DNA of 64,000 bases from Angustibacter sp. Root456 (lineage in GTDB: Bacteria; Actinomycetota; Actinomycetes; Actinomycetales; Angustibacteraceae). The translations under genes were made by a program, and so were the position numbers. Every line of letters begins with the position of its first letter. Position 1 is the first letter of the stretch. The DNA lies in contig NZ_LMER01000020.1 in assembly GCF_001426435.1 (NCBI RefSeq), forward strand, positions 482,318 through 546,317, read 5' to 3'. This document shows, in pieces, positions 32,340 to 42,835 of the stretch. The notes below the pieces were generated by a model that had not been told where the DNA came from, did no database searches, and saw only the letters and a list, made by a program, of their open reading frames with translations.

Positions 32340-32630
32340 ATGAGCGAGGCGCGCCCTGACGCCGTCCCGGCGGTGGTGCTGGCCACTGCAGGGCGACCGG
32401 TGGCCGGCGCGTTCCTGCTGCTCGCCTTCGCCGGCGGGATCCTGCTGGCGGTCAGCGACGTCGCCGACTCGACGCTCGCGGCAGCGATCGGCGGGCTGAC
32501 CGTGGTGGTGTCCCTCGCCGCGGCCGCGGTGCTGGCCTGGCGGGACTCCCGACGCCGGCACCGCTCGTTCGCCAGGTCGATGCTGGACGCGGTGCGCTCA
32601 GTGCTGTGCTGGCTCGCGCTGCTGTTCTGA
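32340..32630 (+). CDS. Small two-helix membrane protein, unknown
   Basis: A 96-aa protein. After a hydrophilic start (M-S-E-A-R-P-D) come two hydrophobic segments (about residues 20-40 and 45-68), then a basic tail R-R-R-H-R-S-F-A-R and a short hydrophobic end W-L-A-L-L-F. I place the start at ATG 32340, downstream of the hsp20 terminator. I do not recognise the family. Its 3' end overlaps, tail to tail, a small ORF at the end of the acs-pdh operon. Confidence 0.5.
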   Translation: MSEARPDAVPAVVLATAGRPVAGAFLLLAFAGGILLAVSDVADSTLAAAIGGLTVVVSLAAAAVLAWRDSRRRHRSFARSMLDAVRSVLCWLALLF

Positions 32631-32753
32631 GCCGGCGCCGAGCTCGTGCAGCCTGCCCCCGGCGCTCATCCCGATGGCTTCGCCGAGCGCGCACAGCGAC
32701 AGCCACTGCGCCACAGTGGGTCCCTGCCGCAGCGGCTGGGTGAGGGTGCTCAC
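32598..32753 (-). CDS. 51-aa ORF coupled to the acyl carrier protein gene
   Basis: Small ORF starting at GTG 32753, which overlaps the acp stop as GTGA, the same 4-nt coupling used at every other junction of this operon. Product: about 35 residues of well-formed sequence (S-T-L-T-Q-P-L-R-Q-G-P-T-V-A-Q-W-L-S-L-C-A-L-G-E-A-I-G-M-S-A-G-G-R-L), then a low-quality tail that is antisense to the neighbouring + gene. I do not recognise it. It may be a small subunit or the remnant of a longer gene truncated here. Confidence 0.45.
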   Translation of the reverse strand: MSTLTQPLRQGPTVAQWLSLCALGEAIGMSAGGRLHELGAGSEQQREPAQH

Positions 32754-33031
32754 CGTGGGCCCGGTAGGTGGCTTGCGACGTACTCGACGGCGCCGCGCAT
32801 CGTCGTGAGCTTCGGGTAGTCCTCCTCCGGGACGGCGACGCCGACCTTGTCGTCGAGGCCGACCACGAACCCGAGGAAGTCCATGGAGTCGAGGTCGAGC
32901 TCGGTGCGCAGATCGGCGTCCGGGGGGATGGCATCGAGGTCGTTGCCGGGGGCGATGCGGGCGAGCAGCTCGCTGATGGCCGCTCGGGCCTGCTCGTCGC
33001 GCTGGGTCTTCTCGTGCTCGGTGCTGGTCAC
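32750..33031 (-). CDS. Acyl carrier protein-like protein
   Basis: A 93-aa carrier protein. Ser49 in L-D-L-D-S-M-D-F is the expected 4'-phosphopantetheine site, and the acidic helix II and the L-L-A-R-I-A-P start fit the fold. GTG 33031 overlaps the pdhC stop (GTGA) and has GGAGG 4 nt upstream. A dedicated carrier in a pyruvate-dehydrogenase/acyl-CoA-synthetase operon is unusual: it could accept acetyl or acyl groups made by these enzymes. Function inferred. Confidence 0.82.
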   Translation of the reverse strand: MTSTEHEKTQRDEQARAAISELLARIAPGNDLDAIPPDADLRTELDLDSMDFLGFVVGLDDKVGVAVPEEDYPKLTTMRGAVEYVASHLPGPR

Positions 33032-34365
33032 AGGTCCTCCGGTCGTTGCAGGAGCTCGTCGAGCGTCACCAGGAAGCGGGCGCCGAGGTGGCCGTCGCCT
33101 GCCCGGTGGTCGCCCGAGACGGTCACGGTGACGACGGGCCGGACGGCGACCGCGTCGCCCACCGCCCACGGCCGCTCCACGACAGTGCCGATGCCGACCA
33201 GTGCGACCTGTGGGGGCACGATCACGCCGTGCACCAGCTCGACCCCGCGCTCGCCGAGGCTGGTGACGGTGATCGTGCCTTCCGACAGCTCGGTGCGCTT
33301 GAGGTGGCCGGCTCGGGCGCGCATCACGAGGTCCTGCAGCGCCGCCATCAGCGAGTCGACGTCGAGCTGGTCGGCCGCGTGCAGGGCCGGCGTCACCAGA
33401 CCCCCACCGCGCAGGTTCACCGCGACACCGAGGTGCACCGCCGTGCTGGGCTCGAACGCGCCGTCGACGAAGTGCCCGTTCACCTCGGGCACGCGCGTGG
33501 CGGCCACGGCGGTCGCCCGCAGCAGCACGGCGGCGGGCAGCACGCGCTGCGCCACCGACAGCCCGGTGTTGTGGTCCTTCAGCCACCGCAACGCCGCTGA
33601 CAGCTCGATGGTGTGCGCCAGGTAGTAGTGCGGGATCTCGCGCTTCGAGCGGCTCATGAGCTGCCCGATGGCGGCCCGCATCGCCGCGTTGCGGGTCGCC
33701 GTGTCGTCCGGCGGTGCGCTGGTCGCCTTCGCTGGAACCGGTTGCGGCGCAACGGCAGGCGCGGGCGCTGTCGCAGGGGCGGATGCCGCGACCTCGACGT
33801 CCGCCAGCGTCACGGCCCCGCCGCTGCCCGTGCCGTTCAGCGTGCCGACGTCGATCCCGAGCTGCGCGGCCCGTCGGCGCGCCACCGGTGACACCCGCGC
33901 ACGCCGCGGTGCCGTCGGCGTGATCGGTGGGCCTGCTGCAGCGCGGACGTCGGCGTGCGTGATCCGGCCGCCCTGGCCGGTGCCGACGACCGAGCCCAGA
34001 TCGACGCCGAGCTGCGCCGCGAGATGGCGGACGACGGGCGTGGCGGGCGGTGGTGCCTTCACGGACGCTCTCGGCTCGGCCACACGCGGCGACGGAATCA
34101 CCGCTGACGCAACAGGTATCGCCTGCCCGACGGCGCCCAGCTCGGCGAGCGGCGTGCCGACGTCCACCGTGGTGCCGGGCTCGACGAGCAGCCGCTCGAC
34201 CACCCCGTCGTGCCACGACTCGACGTCGATCGCCGACTTGGCGGTGTCGACGACGGCGATGACCTGCCCACGATGCACTTCGTCACCGGGCGCGACGAGC
34301 CACTCGAGCAGGGTGCCCGACTCCATGTCCGCACCCAGCGCAGGCATCGTGAACAGCGTGCTCAT
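33028..34365 (-). CDS. pdhC: 2-oxoacid dehydrogenase E2 (dihydrolipoamide acyltransferase)
   Basis: A 445-aa E2. The lipoyl domain (1-78) has D-T-A-K43-S-A as the lipoylation site. It is followed by two consecutive peripheral-subunit-binding domains (about 110-142 and 158-192), each with L-G-(I/V)-D-(L/V)-G and G-T-G-x-G-G-x-(I/V)-T. An Ala/Pro linker leads to the catalytic domain, ending in [10 protein letters not shown] (catalytic His and Asp). ATG 34365 overlaps the pdhB stop. The complex has no E3 gene here and must borrow lipoamide dehydrogenase from elsewhere. Confidence 0.9.
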   Translation of the reverse strand: MSTLFTMPALGADMESGTLLEWLVAPGDEVHRGQVIAVVDTAKSAIDVESWHDGVVERLLVEPGTTVDVGTPLAELGAVGQAIPVASAVIPSPRVAEPRASVKAPPPATPVVRHLAAQLGVDLGSVVGTGQGGRITHADVRAAAGPPITPTAPRRARVSPVARRRAAQLGIDVGTLNGTGSGGAVTLADVEVAASAPATAPAPAVAPQPVPAKATSAPPDDTATRNAAMRAAIGQLMSRSKREIPHYYLAHTIELSAALRWLKDHNTGLSVAQRVLPAAVLLRATAVAATRVPEVNGHFVDGAFEPSTAVHLGVAVNLRGGGLVTPALHAADQLDVDSLMAALQDLVMRARAGHLKRTELSEGTITVTSLGERGVELVHGVIVPPQVALVGIGTVVERPWAVGDAVAVRPVVTVTVSGDHRAGDGHLGARFLVTLDELLQRPEDL

Positions 34366-35330
34366 GCGCGTCCCAGCGTCTCGTGCACGGCCTCGATCAC
34401 CCGCTCGGACGACGGCAGCGCGGCCTGCTCGAGATGGCGCGGGTAGGGCAGTGGCACCTCGAGGGTGCAGACCCGCTGCACCGGAGCGTCGAGCTCGTAG
34501 AAGGCCTGCTCCTGGATGAGCGCCATCACCTCGGCCGCGATGCCCACCGAGCGCCACCCTTCATCGACCACCACCGCGCGGCGGGTGCGGGTCACCGACT
34601 CCGCCACGGCGCCGACGTCCAGTGGGCGCAGCGCCCGCAGGTCGAGCACGTCGGCCTCGACGCCGTCGGTGGCGAGCTTCTCGGCTGCCTCGAGGCAGAC
34701 ACCGAGGCTGCCGCCGTAGGTGATGATGGAGACGTCGGAACCGTTGCGACGCAACGCCGCGCTGGTGAGATCGACCGGGCCCTCGCCGGGCTCTCCCTCG
34801 GTGTTGTAGAGGGTGCCGTGCTCGAAGATCACCACCGGATCGGGGTCGTCGAGCGCTGGTGCGAGCATCCACCGCGCGTCCTCGACGGTCGCGGCCGAGA
34901 CCACCTTCAGACCGGGGATGTGGGCGTAGTAGTTCTCCAGGCTGTGCGAGTGCTGCGCCGCGAGCTGGCGGCCGCCGCCGGTCGTCATGCGGATCACCAG
35001 CGGCACGTTCACCTGGCCGCCCGACATGTGCAGCAGGGTCGCGGCGGTGTTGAGCACCTGGTCGAGCGCCAGCAGGCTGAAGTTCACCGTCATGATCTCG
35101 ACGATGGGACGCAGCCCACCGAGTGCCGCGCCGATCCCCGCACCGACGAAACCGTTCTCCGACAACGGCGCATCACGGACGCGCTCGGGCCCGAACTGCT
35201 CCAGCAGCCCCAGACTCACGCCGTGCCCGCCGCCGTAGGCGCCGACGTCCTCACCCATGAGGAAGACCCGTTCGTCGGCCTCCATGGCCGACCGCATCGC
35301 CTCGCGCACGGCCTCGCGGTAGGTCGTCAC
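34362..35330 (-). CDS. pdhB: Pyruvate dehydrogenase E1 beta subunit
   Basis: A 322-aa transketolase-type beta subunit starting at GTG 35330 (GTGA overlap with pdhA). It shows [35 protein letters not shown] and [19 protein letters not shown]. These residues contact TPP and the alpha subunit, and place it with pyruvate/acetoin rather than branched-chain enzymes. Alpha2beta2 partner of the neighbouring E1 alpha. Confidence 0.93.
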   Translation of the reverse strand: MTTYREAVREAMRSAMEADERVFLMGEDVGAYGGGHGVSLGLLEQFGPERVRDAPLSENGFVGAGIGAALGGLRPIVEIMTVNFSLLALDQVLNTAATLLHMSGGQVNVPLVIRMTTGGGRQLAAQHSHSLENYYAHIPGLKVVSAATVEDARWMLAPALDDPDPVVIFEHGTLYNTEGEPGEGPVDLTSAALRRNGSDVSIITYGGSLGVCLEAAEKLATDGVEADVLDLRALRPLDVGAVAESVTRTRRAVVVDEGWRSVGIAAEVMALIQEQAFYELDAPVQRVCTLEVPLPYPRHLEQAALPSSERVIEAVHETLGRA

Positions 35331-36348
35331 GCCGTCACCTCGCTGTGCACCCAGCGCGTCAGCTCGTCGACCGGCTCGAGGTGGCCCGCTTCGGCGTACT
35401 CGACGGCGTCGGCCACCTCGGTCGCGACGTCGTCCTCCATGGCGCGCTGCGCGGTGTCGTCGAGCACCCCCCGCTCGCGCAGGGACGCCGCGAGCGTCGC
35501 GATCGGGTCGCGCTGCTTCCACCGCTCGATCTCGGCGCGGTCGCGGTAGCGGTCGGGGTCGTACATCGAGTGCGCGCGGTAGCGGTAGGTCTGCAGCTCC
35601 AGGAAGAGCGGACCGCCCCCACCGCGCACGGCCTCCACCGCGCGCCGCGCGACGTCGCGCACCGCCAGCACGTCCATGCCGTCCACCGGCCACGCGGGGA
35701 TCTCGTAGGCGGCCGCCTTGAGACACAGGTCGGTCTGCGACTCGTAGCGCTCGATCGCCGTCCCCATGGCGTAGCGGTTGTTCTCGCAGCACAGCAGCAC
35801 CGGCAGGTGCCACAGCGCGGCCAGGTTCGCCGACTCGTGGAACACGCCCTCGGCCACCGCGCCGTCGCCGAAAAAGCAGGCGGTGACGCGCCCGGTGCGG
35901 CCGAGCATGCGGTCGGCCAGCGCGAGGCCGATGGCGGTGGGCAGGCCAGCGCCGACGATCGCCTGGCCGCCGTAGAACCGGCGCGAGACGTCGAACAGGT
36001 GCATCGAGCCGCCGCGGCCGTGGCTGCAGCCCTCGACCTTGCCGAACATCTCGGCCATCAGCGAGCGCATCGGCACACCGCGCACGAGGGCGTGACCGTG
36101 CTCACGGTAGGTGGCCACCACGGCGTCGTCCGGGCCCAGCTCGGGCAGCACGCCCGTCGCCACGGCCTCCTCGCCGATGTAGAGGTGCAGGAAGCCGCGG
36201 ATCTTCCCCGCGCTGTACAGCTCAGCGCACTTCTCCTCGAAGCGGCGGATCCGCAGCATCGTGCGCAGCAGCTGGACGTCGGGGTCAGCGGACGTCGGCG
36301 CCGGGGCTGCCTGCTCGGACGCCGTGGCGGTGCGGGCCGGGCGGCGGC

Positions 36349-36352
<4 letters not shown>
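35327..36352 (-). CDS. pdhA: Pyruvate dehydrogenase E1 alpha subunit
   Basis: A 341-aa TPP-dependent alpha subunit. Motifs: [17 protein letters not shown]-x-G, [11 protein letters not shown], and the TPP/Mg motif [20 protein letters not shown] ... [12 protein letters not shown] is the phosphorylation-loop region of mitochondrial PDH. Strongly PDH/acetoin type. ATG 36352 overlaps the acs stop, so the operon order is acs, E1a, E1b, E2, ACP. Confidence 0.94.
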
Positions 36353-38109
<1,757 letters not shown>

Positions 38110-38261
38110 GACGCCTCCGCGGTGAGTCTGTGGTCACCGTCGCGCGCGGCGCCCGGCGCGGGTAGGGCGAAACGTCCCGCCCGCACCCACCCCGCGACAC
38201 GCAGCGGCCGTGCCCCGGCGAGGGTGGCTCACGAAACCGCCTCGTGGGACGTTGACCTGTT

Positions 38262-38750
38262 GTGGGACTCGAGCCGTTCGAAACCGTCGTCGCCCGGTAC
38301 GGGCCGATGGTGCTGCGCGTGTGCCGCGCGGTGGTCGGCCCGCACGCGGCGGACGACGCGTGGTCCGAGACCTTCCTGTCGGCGCTGCGGGCCTACCCGA
38401 ACCTGCGGCCGGGCAGCGACGTGGCCGCCTGGCTCGTGACCATCGCCCACCGCAAGGCGATCGACCAGCTGCGGGGCGCGGCCCGGCGTCCGGTGCCCAC
38501 GGACGTCGTCCCCGAGCGGCCGAGCACCACCGGCCAGCCCGGTGGCTGGGAGGCCGACCTGTGGGCCGCGCTCGCAGACCTGCCGCTCAAGCAGCGCGAG
38601 TGCGTCGCCTACCACCACCTCGTCGGCCTGCCGTACGCGCAGGTCGCCGAGATCGTCGGTGGCACACCGGACGCCGCCCGACGGGCTGCCGCCGACGGCA
38701 TCGCAGCCCTGCGCCGCAGCTACCTGACACCGGAGGAGGTGAAGTCGTGA
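38262..38750 (+). CDS. ECF-like RNA polymerase sigma factor
   Basis: A 162-aa sigma-70 family protein: region 2 (about 5-65; M-V-L-R-V-C-R-A-V-V-G, D-D-A-W-S-E-T-F-L-S-A-L-R-A-Y) and region 4 (about 105-155; L-P-L-K-Q-R-E-C-V-A-Y-H-H-L-V-G-L-P-Y-A-Q-V-A-E-I). No anti-sigma gene is adjacent. The stop overlaps the downstream alkyltransferase start (GTGA), implying it governs a DNA-alkylation response; this is inference. A GACGTT 8 nt before GTG may be its own promoter element. Confidence 0.85.
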   Translation: MGLEPFETVVARYGPMVLRVCRAVVGPHAADDAWSETFLSALRAYPNLRPGSDVAAWLVTIAHRKAIDQLRGAARRPVPTDVVPERPSTTGQPGGWEADLWAALADLPLKQRECVAYHHLVGLPYAQVAEIVGGTPDAARRAAADGIAALRRSYLTPEEVKS

Positions 38751-39382
38751 GCGCACATGACACCGCACCCGACGTCCGGGCGTTGCTGGCCGGTCTCGGC
38801 CCGGCGGATGGCGACACCCTGCGTCGCCTGCACGAGCGGCTGGCGGCGGACGCCTCCCGCGAGCACCTGCTCGAGGTGGCCTACCGCACGGTCGACAGCC
38901 CGGTGGGCCCGTTGCTGCTGGCGGCCACCGAGCGTGGGCTGCTGCGGGTGGCCTTCGAGCGCGAGGGGCACGACCTGGTGCTCGACCGCATCGCGCGCCA
39001 GGTGTCGCCGCGGATCCTGCACGACGGGCACCGGCTCGACGCCGTGGCCCGCGAGCTCGACGAGTACTTCGCCGGACGCCGCCGCGCCTTCGACCTGCCG
39101 CTCGACCTGCAGCTCGCCCACGGGTTCCGCCGGGCGGTGCTCGACCACCTGAACGAGATCGCGTACGGGCACACCGCCAGCTACGCCGCGGTGGCCGCCG
39201 CAGCCGGCAGCCCGCGCGCCGTGCGGGCCGTGGGCTCGGCGTGCGCGCGCAACCCGCTGCCGCTCGTCGTGCCGTGCCACCGGGTGGTCAAGAGCGACGG
39301 CTCCCTCGGGCAGTACGGCGGCGGCCCGGCCGCCAAGAGCCTGCTCCTCGCCCTCGAGGGCGTCACCCCGCCGTCCCCCTGA
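38747..39382 (+). CDS. ogt: Methylated-DNA-protein-cysteine methyltransferase
   Basis: A 211-aa O6-alkylguanine-DNA alkyltransferase. The active-site motif is V-V-P-C-H-R-V-V; a helix-turn-helix region G-H-T-A-S-Y-A-A-V-A-A-A-A-G-S-P-R-A-V-R precedes it. About 50 extra N-terminal residues (V-R-A-L-L-A-G-L...) precede the usual Ogt core. Strong GGAGGAGG ribosome site; GTG overlaps the sigma-factor stop. A second, unlinked alkyltransferase lies at 45926. It repairs O6-methylguanine by suicidal transfer to Cys. Confidence 0.92.
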   Translation: MSAHDTAPDVRALLAGLGPADGDTLRRLHERLAADASREHLLEVAYRTVDSPVGPLLLAATERGLLRVAFEREGHDLVLDRIARQVSPRILHDGHRLDAVARELDEYFAGRRRAFDLPLDLQLAHGFRRAVLDHLNEIAYGHTASYAAVAAAAGSPRAVRAVGSACARNPLPLVVPCHRVVKSDGSLGQYGGGPAAKSLLLALEGVTPPSP

Positions 39383-39409
39383 CCTGCGCGGGGGACCGCG
39401 GTCAGGGGG
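39375..39409. terminator. Bidirectional hairpin incorporating both stop codons
   Basis: CCCCCTGACC pairs perfectly with GGTCAGGGGG across a 15-nt loop. The TGA stop of ogt and the TGA (TCA on +) of the convergent PLP enzyme are both in the stem. Confidence 0.65.
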
Positions 39410-40628
39410 TGGGGCTCGTCAGCGCCTGGTCGAGGTCGGCGATCACGTCGGCGGCGTCCTCGAGCCCGCACGACAGCCGCAGCAGGGCGCCCACCGGCTT
39501 GGCCGACGCCTCGACGGGCCGGTGCGTGAGGGACGCCGGGTGCTGGATCAGCGTGTCGACCCCGCCCAGCGACACCGCGTGCGTGATCAGCCGGACGCCG
39601 GACGCCACCGCCCGCGCGGCCGCCGCACCCCCGCGCACCTCGAACGCGAGCAGGCTGCCCGGTCCCGCCTGCTGGCGACCCAGGAGCCCGAGCGGGTCGG
39701 CGCCCGCGAGGCTCGGGTGGTGCACCGCGGTGACGCGCGGGTGGTCGGAGAGCCACGCGGCCACCTCGCACGCCGTCTGCTGCTGGGCGCGCACGCGCAG
39801 CGGCAGCGTCGGCAGCCCGCGCTGCAGCAGGTACGCCGCGAGCGGGTGCAGCAGCGCTCCGGTGATGGCGCGCACCGACCGCAGGCGATGCGCCCACTCG
39901 TCGCCGCACGCGACGACACCACCCACCACGTCACCGTGGCCGCCGAGGAACTTGGTGGCGCTGTGCATGACCAGCGCAGCGCCGTGCCGAGCCGGCTGCT
40001 GCAGCACGGGCGTGGCGAACGTCGAGTCCACCAGCACCGGCACGTCGCCCGCCTGCGCCACGACGGCGGCGATGTCGACGAGCTCCAGCGTCGGGTTGGC
40101 CGGCGTCTCGAACACCACCAGACCGGTGTCGGGCCGCACCGACTCGGCGACGGTGTCAGCGCTCGCCCACGTCACCTGCGTGCCCAGCATCCCCGTGGCG
40201 AGCAGGTGGTCGGAACCGCCGTACAGCGGGCGCACCGCCACGACGTGCGGGCGGCCGGCGTGCACGCACGCGAGCAGCACCGCGGTGAGCGCCGCCATGC
40301 CGCTGCCGAACGCCACCGCGTCGCTCGTGCCCTCGAGGTCGGCGAGGGCGTCCTCGAACCGCGCGACGGTGGGGTTCCACAACCGCGCGTAGACGTTGCC
40401 GCCGGCCGTCGGACGCCCACCGGTGGCCATGGCCTCGTACGAGTCGCCGCCGAGGTCGACGTCGGGCAGCGGGTAGGTCGACGACAGGTCGAGCGGCGGC
40501 GCGTGCACGCCGAGGTCGGTGAGGTCGGCGCGTCCGGCGTGGACGGCGCGCGTGCGCTCACCCGGACGCCGGCCCTGCGCCGGGGCGTGAGTGGCTGCGC
40601 TGCTCAGGGCATCAGTCGTCGTTGACAT
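39402..40628 (-). CDS. Cys/Met metabolism PLP-dependent enzyme (gamma-lyase/synthase type)
   Basis: A 408-aa fold-type I PLP enzyme of the MetB/MGL family. Substrate and cofactor motifs: G-N-V-Y-A-R-L-W-N-P-T, F-G-S-G-M-A-A-L-T, E-T-P-A-N-P-T-L, and H-S-A-T-K-F-L-G-G-H-G-D with the PLP Lys, then V-S-L-G-G-V-D-T-L-I-Q-H-P-A. Cystathionine gamma-synthase, gamma-lyase and methionine gamma-lyase cannot be separated by eye. The divergent Lrp-type regulator next door suggests an amino-acid-responsive catabolic enzyme. Confidence 0.87.
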   Translation of the reverse strand: MSTTTDALSSAATHAPAQGRRPGERTRAVHAGRADLTDLGVHAPPLDLSSTYPLPDVDLGGDSYEAMATGGRPTAGGNVYARLWNPTVARFEDALADLEGTSDAVAFGSGMAALTAVLLACVHAGRPHVVAVRPLYGGSDHLLATGMLGTQVTWASADTVAESVRPDTGLVVFETPANPTLELVDIAAVVAQAGDVPVLVDSTFATPVLQQPARHGAALVMHSATKFLGGHGDVVGGVVACGDEWAHRLRSVRAITGALLHPLAAYLLQRGLPTLPLRVRAQQQTACEVAAWLSDHPRVTAVHHPSLAGADPLGLLGRQQAGPGSLLAFEVRGGAAAARAVASGVRLITHAVSLGGVDTLIQHPASLTHRPVEASAKPVGALLRLSCGLEDAADVIADLDQALTSPTP

Positions 40629-40666
40629 CCCCCCAGCGTGGCTGGATCTGCGCCACCATGGGGCTG

Positions 40667-40687
40667 CTGCCGAAGAACCTGCGGCAG
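40667..40687. promoter_or_regulatory. Candidate Lrp-type operator between divergent genes
   Basis: CTGCCGAAG-AAC-CTGCGGCAG, 8 of 9 symmetric positions, in the 110-bp region between the PLP enzyme and the Lrp-family regulator. Length and symmetry fit an Lrp/AsnC site. Confidence 0.45.
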
Positions 40688-40738
40688 GCGCCGGTGTTCA
40701 CCGCACGGCGTCGAACCCTGCACGCCGAGGAGGCCGTC

Positions 40739-41254
40739 GTGGCGAACGACGAGAGCGCGCCGTCCCCTCCACCGGCCGACCTCGACCCGGTCGACCTGGC
40801 GATCCTGCGTGAGCTGCAGGCCGACGGCCGCACCTCCAACGCGCAGCTCGCCTCGCGCGCCGGCGTGGCGCCGTCCACCGCCTTGGCCCGCACGCGCGCG
40901 CTGCGCGAGCGCGGCGTCGTGCGGGGGGTGCACGCCGACATCGACCCGGCGCGGGTCGGGCGCCCGCTGCAGGTGCTCATCGCCGTCCGGTTGCACGGCC
41001 ACACGCACGCCCACGTCGACGCGTTCCGCGCACTCGCGCCGACGTTGCCGGGTGTCGTCCAGGTCTTCCACGTCGCCGGGCAGGACGACTACCTGATCCA
41101 CGTGGCTGCCACGTCGGCGGACGCCGTGCGCGCCCTCATCCTCGACCGCATCACCAGCCATCCCGCCGTGCGCGCCACGCAGACCCACCTGGTGTTCGAG
41201 CACCTGCGCGGCGACGGGCTGCTGACCCCGGACGCCCCTCGACGGGTCCGGTGA
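40739..41254 (+). CDS. Lrp/AsnC-family transcriptional regulator
   Basis: A 171-aa regulator. GTG 40739 is chosen because GAGGAGG lies 6 nt upstream; upstream ATGs lack ribosome sites. HTH (about 18-60): D-P-V-D-L-A-I-L-R-E-L-Q-A-D-G-R-T-S-N-A-Q-L-A-S-R-A-G-V-A-P-S-T. RAM effector domain (75-155): V-L-I-A-V-R-L-H-G-H, then P-G-V-V-Q-V-F-H-V-A-G-Q-D-D-Y-L-I-H-V. Probably controls the divergent Cys/Met enzyme in response to an amino acid. Confidence 0.92.
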   Translation: MANDESAPSPPPADLDPVDLAILRELQADGRTSNAQLASRAGVAPSTALARTRALRERGVVRGVHADIDPARVGRPLQVLIAVRLHGHTHAHVDAFRALAPTLPGVVQVFHVAGQDDYLIHVAATSADAVRALILDRITSHPAVRATQTHLVFEHLRGDGLLTPDAPRRVR

Positions 41255-41266
41255 CACGATGCGCGG

Positions 41267-42826
41267 GTGACTGACTACGGCCACCCGCTGCGCTTCGGCA
41301 CCTTCATCACCCCGCTCGCGGCCACCGCCCATCGCGTCGTCGAGCTCGCCCTGCTGACCGAGCAGGTGGGCCTCGACCTCGTCACCGTGCAGGACCACCC
41401 GTACCAGGCGAAGTTCGTCGACACCTGGACGCTGCTGTCGGTGATCGCCGCGCGCACCGAGCGCGTCACCGTGGCACCCAACGTCGCCAACCTCCCGCTA
41501 CGGCCACCCGTGGTGCTGGCGCGCAGCGTCGCCACCCTCGACCTGCTCAGCGGCGGCCGGGTCGAGCTCGGCCTCGGCGCGGGCGGCTTCGCCGACGCCA
41601 TCGCCGCCGTTGGAGGGCCGAAACTCACTGCACCGCAGCGGGTCGACGCACTCGAAGAGGCCCTGCGCATCATCCGGGCGGTGTGGGACGAAGACGGCGC
41701 CCGCTCGATCCGCGAGGACGGCGAGCACTACCGCGTGCGGGGTGCCCACCCGGGCCCGCGCCCCGCCCACGACGTCGAGATCTGGCTCGGCGCCTACAAG
41801 CCGCGGATGCTGCGGATCACCGGAGCGCACGCCGACGGCTGGCTCCCCAGCCTCGGCTACGCCGACGTCGACGCCATCGGCCCGATGAACGCCGCCATCG
41901 ACGAGGCCGCGACGGACGCCGGACGCGACCCCCGTGAGGTACGCCGGCTCTACAACGTCAACGGCGACTTCGGCGGTGACGGCCGCGGCTTCTTGACCGG
42001 CCCGGCGACCGTGTGGGTCGAGCAGCTCGCCGAGCTCACGCTCACGCACGGCATGAGCACGTACGTCCTGGCGAGCGACGACCCCGATGTGATCCGGCGG
42101 TTCGCCGCCGAGGTGGCGCCGGGCGTCCGTGAGCTCGTGGCTGCCGAGCGGTCGGGCTCAGGGCGGCCCGACGTGGCGCTGCCGACCGAACCGCCCGCGC
42201 CGCAGAGAATCGAGGTGCGCGTCGTGCCGGGTCTCGACGTCGTGCCCACGCCGGACGACGGCACGCGCCTGAGCGCCGAGCGCCCGTGGGACGAGTCGAC
42301 CCGCCCCGCCGGCCCTGCGCCACAGGGCGACCGCGCGTACACGCCGCAGGAGCAGGCGGCAGGCCAGCACCTCGTCGACGTCCACGACGCGTTGCGTGCG
42401 GAGCTCAACCAGCTGCGCGAGCTCGTCGAGCAGGTCTCGGCCGGCCACGCCGGAGTCGGCGACGCGCGCTCGCACATCGCCACGATGACGTTGCGGCAGA
42501 ACAACTGGACGCTCGGCGTCTACTGCGCGTCGTACTGCCGCATCGTGACGGGGCACCACAGCCTGGAGGACCACAGCGTCTTCCCCCACTTGCGCTCGCG
42601 CGACCCGCGCCTCGCGCCGGTGATCGACCGCCTCGAAGCCGAGCACCACGTGATCTCCGACGTGCTCGAGCGCGTCGACCAGGCGCTCGTCGCCATGGTG
42701 TCGGCGCCGGACGGCCTCGCGCAGGTGCGGGCCGCCGTCGACCTGCTCACCGACACGCTGCTGTCGCACCTGGCGTACGAAGAACGTGAGCTGGTGGAAC
42801 CGTTGGCGCGCTTGGGTTTCTCCTGA
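41267..42826 (+). CDS. LLM flavin oxidoreductase fused to a hemerythrin domain
   Basis: A 519-aa two-domain protein. Residues 1-285 are a luciferase-like (LLM) F420/FMN TIM barrel: G-T-F-I-T-P-L-A, V-T-V-Q-D-H-P-Y, L-S-G-G-R-V-E-L-G-L-G-A-G, E-I-W-L-G-A-Y-K-P. A Pro-rich linker (285-350) leads to a four-helix hemerythrin-like domain (360-519) with probable di-iron ligands in L-V-D-V-H-D, H-H-S-L-E-D-H, L-E-A-E-H-H and S-H-L-A-Y-E-E-R-E-L. It could couple flavin/F420 chemistry to O2, NO or peroxide handling; reaction unknown. Confidence 0.85.
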   Translation: MTDYGHPLRFGTFITPLAATAHRVVELALLTEQVGLDLVTVQDHPYQAKFVDTWTLLSVIAARTERVTVAPNVANLPLRPPVVLARSVATLDLLSGGRVELGLGAGGFADAIAAVGGPKLTAPQRVDALEEALRIIRAVWDEDGARSIREDGEHYRVRGAHPGPRPAHDVEIWLGAYKPRMLRITGAHADGWLPSLGYADVDAIGPMNAAIDEAATDAGRDPREVRRLYNVNGDFGGDGRGFLTGPATVWVEQLAELTLTHGMSTYVLASDDPDVIRRFAAEVAPGVRELVAAERSGSGRPDVALPTEPPAPQRIEVRVVPGLDVVPTPDDGTRLSAERPWDESTRPAGPAPQGDRAYTPQEQAAGQHLVDVHDALRAELNQLRELVEQVSAGHAGVGDARSHIATMTLRQNNWTLGVYCASYCRIVTGHHSLEDHSVFPHLRSRDPRLAPVIDRLEAEHHVISDVLERVDQALVAMVSAPDGLAQVRAAVDLLTDTLLSHLAYEERELVEPLARLGFS

Positions 42827-42835
42827 GTTGGGATT

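Noticed and set aside
32298..32630. Longer version of the small membrane protein starting at ATG 32298
   Set aside because: That ATG is in the loop of the hsp20 terminator hairpin; ATG 32340 gives a cleaner N-terminus.
42287..42789. Extra Arg/Pro-rich plus-strand frame inside the LLM-hemerythrin gene
   Set aside because: It is an out-of-frame shadow; the main frame has conserved hemerythrin His/Glu motifs across the same bases.
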